DNA from: Pseudomonas sp. WJP1
GTDB lineage: Bacteria; Pseudomonadota; Gammaproteobacteria; Pseudomonadales; Pseudomonadaceae
DNA: 64,000 nucleotides
NCBI RefSeq assembly: GCF_028471945.1
Contig: NZ_CP110128.1
Span: 4,886,501-4,950,500, forward strand
Direction of reading: 5' to 3'
Shown one piece after another: positions 25,091 through 34,250 of the stretch. The notes under the pieces were generated by a model that saw nothing but the letters and a program-made list of their open reading frames with translations, made no database searches and was not told the DNA's origin. Made by a program: the position numbers and the translations under genes. Each line of letters begins with the position of its first letter. The stretch's first letter is position 1.

Positions 25091-26119
25091 TTATTCGGGA
25101 AAGAGCACCCGCAGGTGCTCGCTGCGGGCCAGGGACTGGCACGCCAGCGTCCAGCCCTGGTCCATTTCCTGTTGATCAAGGGCATCGTTGCGCAGCATCT
25201 GCACTTCGCCACTTTCGACGGTACACATGCAGGTGGCACAGGAGCCCACCAGGCAGGAACTCGGCGGTTTCAGGCCCGCCCGGCGCATGGCATCGAGCAG
25301 GGTTTCGCCTTCGGCGCAAGGCACCTCGAATTCTTCACCGTCCAGGCGCACCGAAAGCTGGCTGGCCGGCTGGCTGGTATCGACGATGACCGGCGCCGTG
25401 ACCGCGCCCTCTTCGGGCAGGGAAACGAAACGTTCGACATGGATCTGCGCGGTGGGCATATCCAGGCTCTGCAAGGCGCTGACGGCGGCATCCATGAACG
25501 GTCCGGGACCGCAGATAAACGCTTCGGCTCGCGCAAACGGCCGGGCCAGTTCCGCCAGCTGGCTCACCGCCGGAATGCCTTGCACCGAGTCGAGCCAGTG
25601 CACCACCTGCAAGCGCTGCGGGTGCGCACTGGCCAGGGCCTTGAGCGAGTCGCGAAAGATCACCGAGGCTTCGTCACGGTTGGCGTAGATCAGCAGGATC
25701 CGCCCGGAACCCGTCAACAGCGCCGAACGCAGGATCGACAGCAACGGGGTCACGCCGCTGCCGCCGCCGAACAACAGCAGGTCAGTGTCCAGCTGGCGCG
25801 GTACAAAGACCCCGGCCGGCACCAGCACCTGCAGGCTGTCACCCGCCTGCACGGCGTCGCACAGCCAGTTCGAGGCGCGCCCGTCGCGCACCCGCTTGAT
25901 CGTGACGCGCAGCGGCTCATCGAGCAGCGGTGTGCTCGACAGCGAATAGCAGCGTGGCAGCCAGCCGCCCTGGTGCGGCACCCGCAGGGTCAGGAATTGC
26001 CCGGGGCGATAACGGAAACGTTGCGCCAGCGCCTCTGGCAGCTCGAACTCCAGGGAGCGGCTGTCGGCGGTCTCTTCAATCACGCGCGCCACGCGCACTG
26101 TCAGGTAGTCCAGGCTCAT
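25091..26119 (-). CDS. kshB: 3-ketosteroid 9alpha-hydroxylase reductase component (KshB-like)
   Basis: 342 residues. The FAD-binding 'RCYSLSS' and the NAD(P) loop 'LLLFGGGSGVTPLLSIL' are followed by a C-terminal plant-type 2Fe-2S domain with C-x4-C-x2-C-x29-C (PSSCLVGSCATC to LAC). It passes electrons from NADH to the Rieske oxygenase KshA, which hydroxylates C9 and together with KstD opens ring B. The ATG overlaps the stop of the upstream KstD-like gene (ATGA). KshA itself is not encoded here. The reductase could also serve another oxygenase, but its position between kstD genes and fadD3 makes KshB the best name. Confidence 0.87.
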   Translation of the reverse strand: MSLDYLTVRVARVIEETADSRSLEFELPEALAQRFRYRPGQFLTLRVPHQGGWLPRCYSLSSTPLLDEPLRVTIKRVRDGRASNWLCDAVQAGDSLQVLVPAGVFVPRQLDTDLLLFGGGSGVTPLLSILRSALLTGSGRILLIYANRDEASVIFRDSLKALASAHPQRLQVVHWLDSVQGIPAVSQLAELARPFARAEAFICGPGPFMDAAVSALQSLDMPTAQIHVERFVSLPEEGAVTAPVIVDTSQPASQLSVRLDGEEFEVPCAEGETLLDAMRRAGLKPPSSCLVGSCATCMCTVESGEVQMLRNDALDQQEMDQGWTLACQSLARSEHLRVLFPE

Positions 26120-27810
26120 ATCAATTGCTCGCTGGGTTCGACTTCGACGCGGGTCCCGGCAGTCGTCAGCGACCGCCCGGCACGCCGCCCGGAAAACACA
26201 CAATCGGCCAGCGACAGGCCGCTGACGTAAAGGTGCGAAGGAATGCCGATGGCGGTGCGCCCGGCCGCGTACAGGCCGGGGATCGGCTGCCCCTGGTCGT
26301 CCACCACCGCGCCACTGGCTTCATCGACCTTGAGCCCGCCCAGGGTCAGCGCGCCCAAGGGAAAAACGGGGTTGCCGACCGAAATATCGCAGGCGTAGAA
26401 CGGCCCCTGATCGAGCACCTGGCGGCTGTCGCGGGATTTGCCGAAGGCATCTTCGGCGTCACCCCGTGCGGCGGCGTTGTAGGCAAGCAAGGAGCCACGC
26501 AGCACATCGGCACGCATGCCCGTGACCTGCGCCAACTGCTCGATGCTCTGGCCCTTGCGCACCCCGCGCAGCATCAGCAACAGTGCCGGCAGGCTCTGGA
26601 ACCACCAGTAACCGGCGAACAGCGCCTGCTTGATCGACTGGCCGCGCAAGCGCGCATCCAGCACCAGCCACGCCTTGCCACCCTGCTCTTCGCACAGGGG
26701 TTGGCCCAGCGTCGCCCCGTAGACTTCTTCGTTGACGAAACGCTGGCCGAGGGTATTGACCACAATGCCCTTGGGCCAGCACAGCGGCGGGTTGATGAAG
26801 CGCCAGGCCGAGACCCGCTGCAGTCGATCCCCCACCGCGCCGGCACTGAGCCCCAGGCGCAGGCCGCTGCCATCGCAGCCGGTCGCCCCGACCTTGAAGT
26901 TGCGACGAAACTTTGGCGCATGCTGGCTGATCAGCTCGCGGTTGAAGATGAACCCGCCGGTACTCAGCACCACCCCACGTCGGGCACGTACCAGCTGCGG
27001 ACGGGCGAAATCACACTCCAGTTGATGCACGCGCTGGCGCAACTTGTCGCAGTACCGTGGGGCGAAGTTCTGCAGGCGCTCGGCCCGTGCGGCCCATCTG
27101 GCATGCAACTGCGCCTGTGCACTGCCGGCCGGCAGGCACCAGAGTTCGGCGCCCAACACCTGCCCCGTGGGGTCAATCACCAGGCGCCGGGCAGCCGCCT
27201 GGAGCTTGGGACGTACACCGTTGCGCAGGCAGGCAGCCTTGAGGTGCGAATACAGCACAGCGCCGCATTGGCCCTTGCCCACGGTGCGATGGCCGCGGGG
27301 AGCTGGTGGCAGCTCATCGCGGTGCGAAGGCACCAGCTCGTTGCCGGAGTAGTAGAGAAAGTGGCCGTCCGAGGGGTACGAAGTCTTGCCGCCCGGCGGC
27401 ATGCTGTGGGCATAGGGCACGCCATGGCCTTCCAGCCAGGCCAGGTTGGCCACGCTGTCTTGGCAGAAGCGTTGCAAGGTGGCGTCAGTTACCACGCCCT
27501 GGGTCTCGTGCCGCAGGTAGGTGAACATCGCTTCGGGCGTGTCGGCGAAGCCTGCGGCCATTTGCTGCCGGGTGCCACCGCCAGCGTAGACGACACCGCC
27601 GCTCTTGGCGCTGGCACCACCGCCGGTAAAGCGATCGGCCACCAGCACATCGGCGCCGTTGGCCCGGGCTTCGAGGGCGGCGCAGGCACCGGCCGCCCCC
27701 CAGCCGATGACCAGCACGTCGCACTGGTCATCCCAGTGCACGGCGTCGACGTCGGCCACCTGCAAGGCCGGCTGGATCGGGGTACAGGTTGAGTTCACAG
27801 CGGCAGGCAT
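26116..27810 (-). CDS. KstD-like FAD-dependent ketosteroid dehydrogenase (second paralogue)
   Basis: 564 residues. The N-terminal dinucleotide motif 'DVLVIGWGAAGACAALEARANGADVLVADR' is followed by 'GGGASAKSGGVVYAGGGT'. The C-terminal 'GLYAAGRTAIGIPSHLYVSGLSLADCVFSGRRAGR' closes the FAD site. It belongs to the fumarate reductase/KstD flavoprotein superfamily but lacks the 'YPGxG' loop of Delta1-KstD. Candidate reactions are a Delta4(5alpha)-dehydrogenation or another ring desaturation. It sits between kstD (9-base gap) and kshB (4-base overlap). GAGG precedes the ATG. The exact reaction is inferred only from the neighbours. Confidence 0.82.
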   Translation of the reverse strand: MPAAVNSTCTPIQPALQVADVDAVHWDDQCDVLVIGWGAAGACAALEARANGADVLVADRFTGGGASAKSGGVVYAGGGTRQQMAAGFADTPEAMFTYLRHETQGVVTDATLQRFCQDSVANLAWLEGHGVPYAHSMPPGGKTSYPSDGHFLYYSGNELVPSHRDELPPAPRGHRTVGKGQCGAVLYSHLKAACLRNGVRPKLQAAARRLVIDPTGQVLGAELWCLPAGSAQAQLHARWAARAERLQNFAPRYCDKLRQRVHQLECDFARPQLVRARRGVVLSTGGFIFNRELISQHAPKFRRNFKVGATGCDGSGLRLGLSAGAVGDRLQRVSAWRFINPPLCWPKGIVVNTLGQRFVNEEVYGATLGQPLCEEQGGKAWLVLDARLRGQSIKQALFAGYWWFQSLPALLLMLRGVRKGQSIEQLAQVTGMRADVLRGSLLAYNAAARGDAEDAFGKSRDSRQVLDQGPFYACDISVGNPVFPLGALTLGGLKVDEASGAVVDDQGQPIPGLYAAGRTAIGIPSHLYVSGLSLADCVFSGRRAGRSLTTAGTRVEVEPSEQLI

Positions 27811-27819
27811 GGCAGGTCC

Positions 27820-29529
27820 TCAGCGTTGCGCGGCAATGTGGTTGGCCGCGATGTAGCCAAAGGTCATCGCTGGCCCGAGGGTCCCGCCCGCGCCCGGATA
27901 GCTGGTGCCCATCACGGACGCCGAGCAGTTGCCAATGGCATACAGGCCGGGAATCGCTTCGCCGTCCTGACTGACGACCTGGGCGTGCTCGTTGGTCAGC
28001 AGCCCGCCCTTGGTGCCGATGTCGCCAGCATCCAGGCGCATGGCGTAATACGGTCCCTTGCTCAGCGGCGCCAGGCACGGGTTGGGCTTCACATTCATGT
28101 CGCCGTAGTAACGGTCGAAAATGTTGCCGCCACGGCCGAAGTCGGTATCGACGCCGCTGCGGGCGAACTCGTTCATGCGTGCCACGGTCTGCGCAAGCCC
28201 CGCACTGTCGACGCCAATCTGCGCCGCCAGCGCCGACAGGCTGTCCGCCTTGAAGTACAGGGAATTGAGCCATTGCTTGCGCAGGCGGCTGTCGGGCATG
28301 ACCTGGGCCGGCATCAAAGGCCCCATGGCGTAGTTGAAGCGAAAGTGCCCATCGAAGATCACCCAGGCCGGTATCGACTGCCCACCGGTGTTCTGGTTGT
28401 CGCGGTACATGGCGTCGACAAATTCCAGGTACGGGGCCGCCTCGTTGACGAAACGCCGGCCCAGGCTGTTGACCACCAGGGCCCCCGGGAACGCCCGCTC
28501 GGCAAACACGCCCCGTGGCTTGTCTTCGCCCGGCACGGCAATGGTCGGCGCCCACCAGGCCCAGTCCATCAGGGCCGTTGCCGCCCCCAGCGCAACTCCG
28601 GCCTCCAGCGCGGCGCCGGTGTTGTTGCCCGGCGGCGTGGCGCTCCAATCCCGCTGGGTCGGCTGCGGCAGGTAGCGCTCGCGCAGCGCCTGGTTCTGCT
28701 CGAAGCCGCCAGAGCCGAAGATCACCCCACGCCGGGCATGCAGATGCAACGTCTCACCGTTCCGGCAGACCTGCACGCCACTGACGCGGCCATCCTCGGT
28801 CAGCAGCGACTGGAAGTCGGTGTTGAGCCACAACGGGATGTTGCGGTCCATCAGGGAACGGCGCAGGGAGGCAACCAGGGAACTGCCCAGGGCGGCGCGG
28901 CGATCGCGACGGCTCTTGCGACGCCACTTGAAATCCAGCTTGTAGCGCAGCATCAGGCCGAGGATCAGCAAGCGCCAGCCGAACGAGCGGGACATGGCCT
29001 TGTGCGCATGCCGGGCGGTCCAGGCAATACGCCCCATCAGCAGGGTCGAAGGTGAAGGTGCGCGCAGGTTCGCCAGTTCGTCGCCCAACAGGCTGGTGTC
29101 GAACAACTCCGGATCCAGGGTGCGCCCGCCCGCCAGTGAACCTGGCAGTTGCGGGTAATAATCGGGGTATTTCTGCGCCACGGCGTAGCGCACGTGGCTG
29201 GTGTGTTCCAGGGCCTGGATCATCTGCGGCGCGTGTTTCAGATAGGCGCGCAAGCGCTTTTCATCACCATGCTCACCCGTGGCCGCCTTGAGGTACCGCA
29301 GCGCGAGTTCAACGCTGTCTTGGCCACCCTTGGCGGCGAAATAGTGGTTGTTGGGAATCCAGATGCCGCCGCCGGAGATCGCCGACGTGCCGCCGAACTT
29401 ATCGCTTTTTTCCACAACCAATACCGACAGACCCTGGTCGGCGGCAAACAGCGCCGAGGTCATTGCCCCTGCGCCGGAGCCGACGACGATCACGTCATAG
29501 TGAGAAACAGGCTGAGCTTTAGCTGTCAT
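27820..29529 (-). CDS. kstD: 3-oxosteroid 1-dehydrogenase (KstD)
   Basis: 569 residues. 'YDVIVVGSGAGAMTSALFAADQGLSVLVVEKSDKFGG' is the FAD motif, with 'TSAISGGGIWIPNN' after it. The C-terminal 'SYPGAGGTLGPAMTFGYIAA' holds the Tyr and Gly that in Rhodococcus KstD bind and polarise the 3-keto group. The enzyme introduces the C1-C2 double bond and, with 9alpha-hydroxylation, triggers ring B opening. The chosen ATG starts just before the Rossmann strand; the ribosome site is weak. It is second in unit F, 90 bases after hsaA. Confidence 0.9.
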   Translation of the reverse strand: MTAKAQPVSHYDVIVVGSGAGAMTSALFAADQGLSVLVVEKSDKFGGTSAISGGGIWIPNNHYFAAKGGQDSVELALRYLKAATGEHGDEKRLRAYLKHAPQMIQALEHTSHVRYAVAQKYPDYYPQLPGSLAGGRTLDPELFDTSLLGDELANLRAPSPSTLLMGRIAWTARHAHKAMSRSFGWRLLILGLMLRYKLDFKWRRKSRRDRRAALGSSLVASLRRSLMDRNIPLWLNTDFQSLLTEDGRVSGVQVCRNGETLHLHARRGVIFGSGGFEQNQALRERYLPQPTQRDWSATPPGNNTGAALEAGVALGAATALMDWAWWAPTIAVPGEDKPRGVFAERAFPGALVVNSLGRRFVNEAAPYLEFVDAMYRDNQNTGGQSIPAWVIFDGHFRFNYAMGPLMPAQVMPDSRLRKQWLNSLYFKADSLSALAAQIGVDSAGLAQTVARMNEFARSGVDTDFGRGGNIFDRYYGDMNVKPNPCLAPLSKGPYYAMRLDAGDIGTKGGLLTNEHAQVVSQDGEAIPGLYAIGNCSASVMGTSYPGAGGTLGPAMTFGYIAANHIAAQR

Positions 29530-29619
29530 TGTTCTTGTGCCTTGGCTGTATTCGCAAAGATCCCGGCATGCCGGCCAGGGGTTGGCAGGCCCGGGCCTGC
29601 GTGCAGGCCCGGGCACGAC

Positions 29620-30807
29620 TCATACGTACGGGTCGGGGTTGGGCAGGCCCATCTGCACGGCACCGAGGCTGCGACTGAAGGCCATGTAGTTGTTGGCGAT
29701 ATGTCCGCGCGCCTGGTGCAGGTCGCGGAACAGGCGTGCCACCGGATTGGTGTTGTACAACCCCGAGGCGGCCATGCAGCGCAGCAGTTCGTTGACCTTC
29801 TCGGCGCAGATGTTGGTGACATAAGAGGATTGGTAGCGGTACAGCAAACGGGTTTCCACGTCCGGGTACTCGCCCGCCTCGGCCAGCTGCATCAGGTGCG
29901 CGTAGTTGCGCTCAAGCACCAGCCTCAGGCTGTCGACGGTGATCGTGGCCTCCGCCACCGTGGTTTGTGCCACCGGGTCATCGGCGGTTTTCATCCCGTG
30001 TTTGCCGATGTGCGCGGCGGCGCTGGCGCGAAACTCGTTGATCGCCCCCTGCAAGGCGCCGATGGCCGATGAGGACACCGCCCGGGTGAACACCTGGGCA
30101 AAGGGAATGGCGTAGATCGGGTTGGTGTTGACCAGGCGTCCGGGCGTTGCGTCAATTGTGTTGTTGTTGGTGCGTTGCACCCGGTGTGCCGGCACGAAGG
30201 CATCCTCGACCACGATGTCGTGGCTGCCGGTGCCGCGCAGCCCCAGGACGTCCCAGTTATGCTCGATACGGTAGTCGCTGCGCGGGATCAGGAAGGTGCC
30301 GTGCTCAGCCGCCTGGTCGCCATCGGCCGGCAGTACGCCACCCAGCAAGCACCATTGACAGTGTTCGCTGCCGCTGGAAAATCCCCAGCGCCCGCTGATG
30401 CGGTAGCCGCCTTCAACCACGGTGACCTTGGCCACCGGCATGTAAGTGGAGGAAATCAGCGTCGATTGATCCTGGCCCCAGACGTCGCGCTGGGCTTCGA
30501 TCGGGTAACGCGCCAGCTGCCAGGGGTGTACGCCCATCACTCCGTAGATCCATGCCGTGGACATGCAGCCTTCGGCGAGGATCATCTGGATTTCGAAAAA
30601 GGTTCGCGGGTCGACCTCGTAGCCGCCGAATGCCCGGGGCTGCAGCGCTCGCAACAGGCCGGCCTGCTGCAGCTCGTATATCGTTTCGTCAGGTACCCGG
30701 AACTCGCGATCAGCTCGCGCGGTGCGGTTCTTGAGTGCTGGCACCAGGCGCCGAGCCTGTTCCAGCAGCTGGATTTCTTCCGGCGTTTTTACTCGCATGC
30801 TGTCCAT
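29620..30807 (-). CDS. hsaA: 3-HSA hydroxylase oxygenase component (HsaA/TesA2-like)
   Basis: 395 residues, the acyl-CoA dehydrogenase-like fold of group D flavin monooxygenases ('EGCMSTAWIYGVMGVHPWQLARYP', 'GFSSGSEHCQWCLLGG', 'VLGLRGTGSHDIVVEDAFVPAHR'). It uses reduced FMN or FAD from HsaB to hydroxylate the phenolic A ring of 3-HSA to the catechol 3,4-DHSA. It is the first gene of unit F. An operator candidate lies 76 bases upstream of the ATG. A second ATG three codons downstream is possible. The partner reductase hsaB is about 3.4 kb away in unit H, under the same operator motif. The next enzyme, HsaC, is not in the window. Confidence 0.88.
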   Translation of the reverse strand: MDSMRVKTPEEIQLLEQARRLVPALKNRTARADREFRVPDETIYELQQAGLLRALQPRAFGGYEVDPRTFFEIQMILAEGCMSTAWIYGVMGVHPWQLARYPIEAQRDVWGQDQSTLISSTYMPVAKVTVVEGGYRISGRWGFSSGSEHCQWCLLGGVLPADGDQAAEHGTFLIPRSDYRIEHNWDVLGLRGTGSHDIVVEDAFVPAHRVQRTNNNTIDATPGRLVNTNPIYAIPFAQVFTRAVSSSAIGALQGAINEFRASAAAHIGKHGMKTADDPVAQTTVAEATITVDSLRLVLERNYAHLMQLAEAGEYPDVETRLLYRYQSSYVTNICAEKVNELLRCMAASGLYNTNPVARLFRDLHQARGHIANNYMAFSRSLGAVQMGLPNPDPYV

Positions 30808-30882
30808 CCGTTCGTTCTCCCAATCTCGTTGCGCGGTTGCGCGAGCCTTGGTTGATGATCGAACGCAGCAAACGATTATTCA

Positions 30883-30898
30883 TCGTCAAAGCGGACTA
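30883..30898. promoter_or_regulatory. Palindromic operator candidate, unit F
   Basis: TCGTCaaagcgGACTA, 76 bases before the hsaA start. It lies in the 132-base gap between hsaA and the amidase gene. Confidence 0.65.
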
Positions 30899-30939
30899 GA
30901 GAACAGTTGCGCGGCGCCGTCCCTGGCGCCGTTACAGGC

Positions 30940-32568
30940 TTAAATCGCTGCACGCCTGGCGGCCCATGGACGGTCCTGTTCCAGTTGCGAAGCCAACCGT
31001 AGCAGCACGTCTTCGGCACCCAGGCGAGCGGTGAACATCATGCCCACTGGCAGACCGCTGTCACTCATGCCCAGCGGCAATGAAATGGCCGGTTGCCCGC
31101 TGACGTTGGCCAGCACGGTGAAACCGGCGCTGCCCATGGCCTTGCGTGCGTAGCTTTCGTAAGGCTGATTGAGCGAGAGTTCGCCCAATGCCGGTGTCAG
31201 GCTGGCGGTGACCGGTGAGAGGATCACATCAAAACGCTCGAACTGCTGTTCCATGGCCATGCTGATGTCTTCAAACGCATGCCGTGCGCGGACGACGCCC
31301 TCACCCGTGGCCTTGCTCGCTCGCTCCAGCACACCAAAGGTGATGATTTCCAGATCCTGCGGCCCCAACGTGCGCCCCAGTGCCTTTTCACGGTCATCAA
31401 CCATCGCCAGCAATGAATTGCCGATTGCCACACCATGAGCGCCGAACAACTGCTGGGCCTGAATCGGCAAGCGCAGTTCATCCACCTCGTGACCAAGGCC
31501 GAGCAACTGCTTGACCGTCTCCTCCAGGACCTTGGCAATGGCCGGGTCCAACGGCGCACCGGTCAGCGACTCACGCACCAGGCCCACCCGCAGACGACCG
31601 GGTTCGCGGCCTATTTCCTCGACGTAGGACCGTTGCAGCGGCTGGGTCCAATACGGGCTGCCCGGCTCATGGCCCTGTCCGGCGTCGAGGAACAAGGCGG
31701 TATCGCGCACGCTGCGCGAGACCACGTTGGCGACACTGGCACCGAACGAGCCTTCAAGGCGCGTCGGCCCGCTTGGGGTGCGGTAGCGCGTCGGTTTAAG
31801 CCCGACCAGCCCGCAATAGGAGGCTGGAATGCGAATCGAGCCACCGCCGTCGGTGGCATGGGCGACCGGTACGATGCCAGCAGCCACCGCCGCGGCGGAG
31901 CCACCGGAAGATCCACCAGCACTCAACGCCAGGTTCCAGGGGTTGCGGGTTTGCCCCCAGGCCAGCGACTCGGTGGTCGTGGTCAGGCCGAATTCCGGGC
32001 TGGCGGCCTTGCCGAAAGGTACTGCCCCGGCCAGTTCATAACGGCGGATCAAGGTGCTGGTCAGGCTCGCCGGCGGCGCATCCTTGAACAGACGGCTGCC
32101 GTTGCTGGTGGTCGTACCTTGCAGGTACGTGTTGAGATCCTTGAGCAGGATCGGCACGCCCGCCAGCGCCCCCTGGGCCTGGGTGGCGGCCTTGCGCCGG
32201 GCCGCCAGCAACGCATGGGCATAATCGTCATGGCGCATGTTGACCGCATTCACCTTCGGATTGACCAGCTCACAGCGGGCAATCGCCGCGGCCAGCAAGT
32301 CCTCGGCGCTGAAGTGGCCGGCCTGCAGGCCCTTGACCATGGCCCAGGCATCCAGGTCCTGATAGTCGCCGGCCGATAAACCGCTCGCCGCACGGACATC
32401 GGCAAAACGCCCCAGAAGTCCTACGCCCAGCGCTACAGCGCCGGCCTTGAGAACCTGGCGTCGCGGCCAACCGTCAACGGCATCGGCGCAGGGTGCAGCA
32501 GCAGTGTCGCCATGTGGCAAAGTGTTGTGTTCCATGTGCTGAATTCCGTTTTTTATTGTGTTTTTCAT
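30940..32568 (-). CDS. Tat-exported amidase-signature hydrolase, candidate bile-salt amidase
   Basis: 542 residues from the first ATG, or 531 from the ATG at 32535, which may be the true start. The N-terminus carries a twin-arginine signal '[18 protein letters not shown]' ending near 'DVRA'. The amidase-signature triad is present: Lys in 'PILLKDLNT', a Ser in the GGSSGGS loop, and the nucleophile Ser in '[10 protein letters not shown]'. The family hydrolyses C-N amide bonds. A bile-salt amidase of this family is known from Sphingobium Chol11, so removal of glycine or taurine from conjugated bile salts in the periplasm fits the steroid context. It follows the aldehyde dehydrogenase gene by 28 bases in unit G. 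Neither start has a strong ribosome site. Confidence 0.82.
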   Translation of the reverse strand: MKNTIKNGIQHMEHNTLPHGDTAAAPCADAVDGWPRRQVLKAGAVALGVGLLGRFADVRAASGLSAGDYQDLDAWAMVKGLQAGHFSAEDLLAAAIARCELVNPKVNAVNMRHDDYAHALLAARRKAATQAQGALAGVPILLKDLNTYLQGTTTSNGSRLFKDAPPASLTSTLIRRYELAGAVPFGKAASPEFGLTTTTESLAWGQTRNPWNLALSAGGSSGGSAAAVAAGIVPVAHATDGGGSIRIPASYCGLVGLKPTRYRTPSGPTRLEGSFGASVANVVSRSVRDTALFLDAGQGHEPGSPYWTQPLQRSYVEEIGREPGRLRVGLVRESLTGAPLDPAIAKVLEETVKQLLGLGHEVDELRLPIQAQQLFGAHGVAIGNSLLAMVDDREKALGRTLGPQDLEIITFGVLERASKATGEGVVRARHAFEDISMAMEQQFERFDVILSPVTASLTPALGELSLNQPYESYARKAMGSAGFTVLANVSGQPAISLPLGMSDSGLPVGMMFTARLGAEDVLLRLASQLEQDRPWAARRAAI

Positions 32569-32596
32569 GTCGGATAACTCACGCCGGCAACCCCGG

Positions 32597-34033
32597 TCAG
32601 TCCGGGGTGATCTGCGCCACCATCGCGGCGAGAAAGTGCTCACTGTACGGCGGCAACAAACCCCATTCGCGGCGTGGATCGTGTTCCGGGGCCTTGAGTA
32701 CCGTGCGCAGATGGCTGAACTCGATAAAGCCTTCGCGGCCGTGATAGTGCCCCATGCCCGACGCGCCGACACCGCCAAAGGGCGCGTCATGCAAGGCGGC
32801 ATGCATCATCACGTCATTGAGGGTGACGCCGCCCGACAAGGTGTGCGTCAGCACATGGTCCTGCTCCCGGGCATCATCGCCAAAGTAGTAAAGGGCCAGC
32901 GGTCGCGGGCGGCCGTTTATATGGGCAATGACCTGCTCGACGTCGTCGTAGGGCAACACCACCATCGCCGGACCGAAGATTTCTTCGTGCATGATCAGGC
33001 TGTCTTGAGGCGGGTCGATCACCAGTTGCAGCGGACGACGGCGGTTTTGTGGATCGGCCGGCTGTGCGTGAGGCAGGCTCTCGACCCTGGCGCCAGCGTG
33101 CCGGGCTTGCTGAACCAGGTTTTCAACACGGTCCAGGTGCTGGGCGTTGACCACCGCCACCACATCCGGGTTGTCACTCACCTCGGGGATCAATTCGCGG
33201 TAAACGCTGGCAAAGACGTCGAGGAAACTTTCCAGTTGCTCACGCGGCACATAGACCAGGTCCGGGTTGATGCAGACCTGGCCGCTGTTGGTGGTCTTGG
33301 ACAAGGCAATACGAAACGCCGCGGTCCCCAGCTCGGCGCTGCGCCCGACGATGACCGGCGATTTCCCGCCCAGTTCCAGGGTCACGGGCACCAGGTTGTC
33401 GGCTGCGTTTCGCATCACCGATTTGGCCACGGCCGTGCTGCCGGTAAACACCAGATGATCGAATGGCTGCGCCGTGAAGGCCTGGGCCAGGTCCGCACCG
33501 CCGGTGACCACGGCCACTTCGAGCGGGTCGAACAGCTCGCTGAACAGTTTCGCCACCAGCGCGGCCGTCCGCGGCACCACCTCCGAAGGCTTGAGAATCG
33601 CCCGGTTACCCGCCGCCAGCGCCGAAGCCAAAGGGCTGAGCAAGGTATACAGCGGCGCGTTCCAGGTGCCCAGGATACCCACCGTACCCTTGGGCTGATA
33701 CATCACCCAGGCGCGGGCGCCGAGATGATCGTAGGGACTGAAGACTTGCCGAGGCTCGTCCTGCATCCAGCCTTCCAGATGGTCGCGCGCGTGTTTGAGC
33801 GAGCCCAAAGAGCCCAGCACATCATTCATTAACGAGAATCCCTGGGGGCGACCGCCGAAATCGCTGTCCATGGCCTCGGCCAGCGCCTGGTGGTGCGCCA
33901 CCAGCATGTCGATCACCCGCTGGATTCGTTCACGCCGTTGCGGCGCACCGACGGCACCCTGGGCGTTGAACGCAGCTTTTTGATCAAGCAACAGGGCCGA
34001 CAGACCGTCGACCGATGAAATTGCACAACTCAT
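32597..34033 (-). CDS. Aldehyde dehydrogenase (CalB-like), candidate steroid aldehyde dehydrogenase
   Basis: 478 residues, ALDH superfamily, close to coniferyl aldehyde dehydrogenases. 'GTVGILGTWNAPLY', the catalytic Glu in 'TLELGGKSP' and the catalytic Cys in 'TTNSGQVCINPD' are intact. A strong GAGGAGG site precedes the ATG. It opens unit G, divergent from hsaB across two operator candidates. In cholate-degrading Pseudomonas stutzeri Chol1 the aldolytic shortening of the side chain gives a C22 aldehyde that a dehydrogenase (Sad) oxidises. This gene is a reasonable candidate for that step. It could also oxidise other aldehydes. Confidence 0.85.
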   Translation of the reverse strand: MSCAISSVDGLSALLLDQKAAFNAQGAVGAPQRRERIQRVIDMLVAHHQALAEAMDSDFGGRPQGFSLMNDVLGSLGSLKHARDHLEGWMQDEPRQVFSPYDHLGARAWVMYQPKGTVGILGTWNAPLYTLLSPLASALAAGNRAILKPSEVVPRTAALVAKLFSELFDPLEVAVVTGGADLAQAFTAQPFDHLVFTGSTAVAKSVMRNAADNLVPVTLELGGKSPVIVGRSAELGTAAFRIALSKTTNSGQVCINPDLVYVPREQLESFLDVFASVYRELIPEVSDNPDVVAVVNAQHLDRVENLVQQARHAGARVESLPHAQPADPQNRRRPLQLVIDPPQDSLIMHEEIFGPAMVVLPYDDVEQVIAHINGRPRPLALYYFGDDAREQDHVLTHTLSGGVTLNDVMMHAALHDAPFGGVGASGMGHYHGREGFIEFSHLRTVLKAPEHDPRREWGLLPPYSEHFLAAMVAQITPD

Positions 34034-34142
34034 TGGTGCCTCCTCAACTTTACAAGGGCCAGCGCTACCCCTCTGCACCCACCATGGCCGTCATTGCACG
34101 ACGCCCCGAACTGCAAACTAGCCCCAGCCCCCGCCAGCCGCC

Positions 34143-34158
34143 TCGTCCAAGTGGACGA
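34143..34158. promoter_or_regulatory. Palindromic operator candidate, perfect half-sites, unit G side
   Basis: TCGTCcaagtgGACGA, 110 bases before the aldehyde dehydrogenase ATG. Half-sites are fully symmetric. Confidence 0.7.
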
Positions 34159-34173
34159 GTGGGCCAAAAACGT

Positions 34174-34189
34174 TAGTCCGTTGAGACGA
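34174..34189. promoter_or_regulatory. Palindromic operator candidate, unit H side
   Basis: TAGTCcgttgaGACGA, 62 bases before the hsaB ATG. It is 31 bases (about three turns) from the neighbouring site. A possible -10 (aatact, 34211-34216) would place this site at or just upstream of the -35. Confidence 0.65.
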
Positions 34190-34250
34190 TGTGAATCCCC
34201 GTTTCGCGAGGAATACTGCCGGCACGCACACTCATTCCATGAGGCCCATC

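Noticed and set aside
25930..29055. Long plus-strand open frames opposite the KstD genes
   Set aside because: Shadows of high-GC coding sequence; amino-acid composition is odd and no domain fits.
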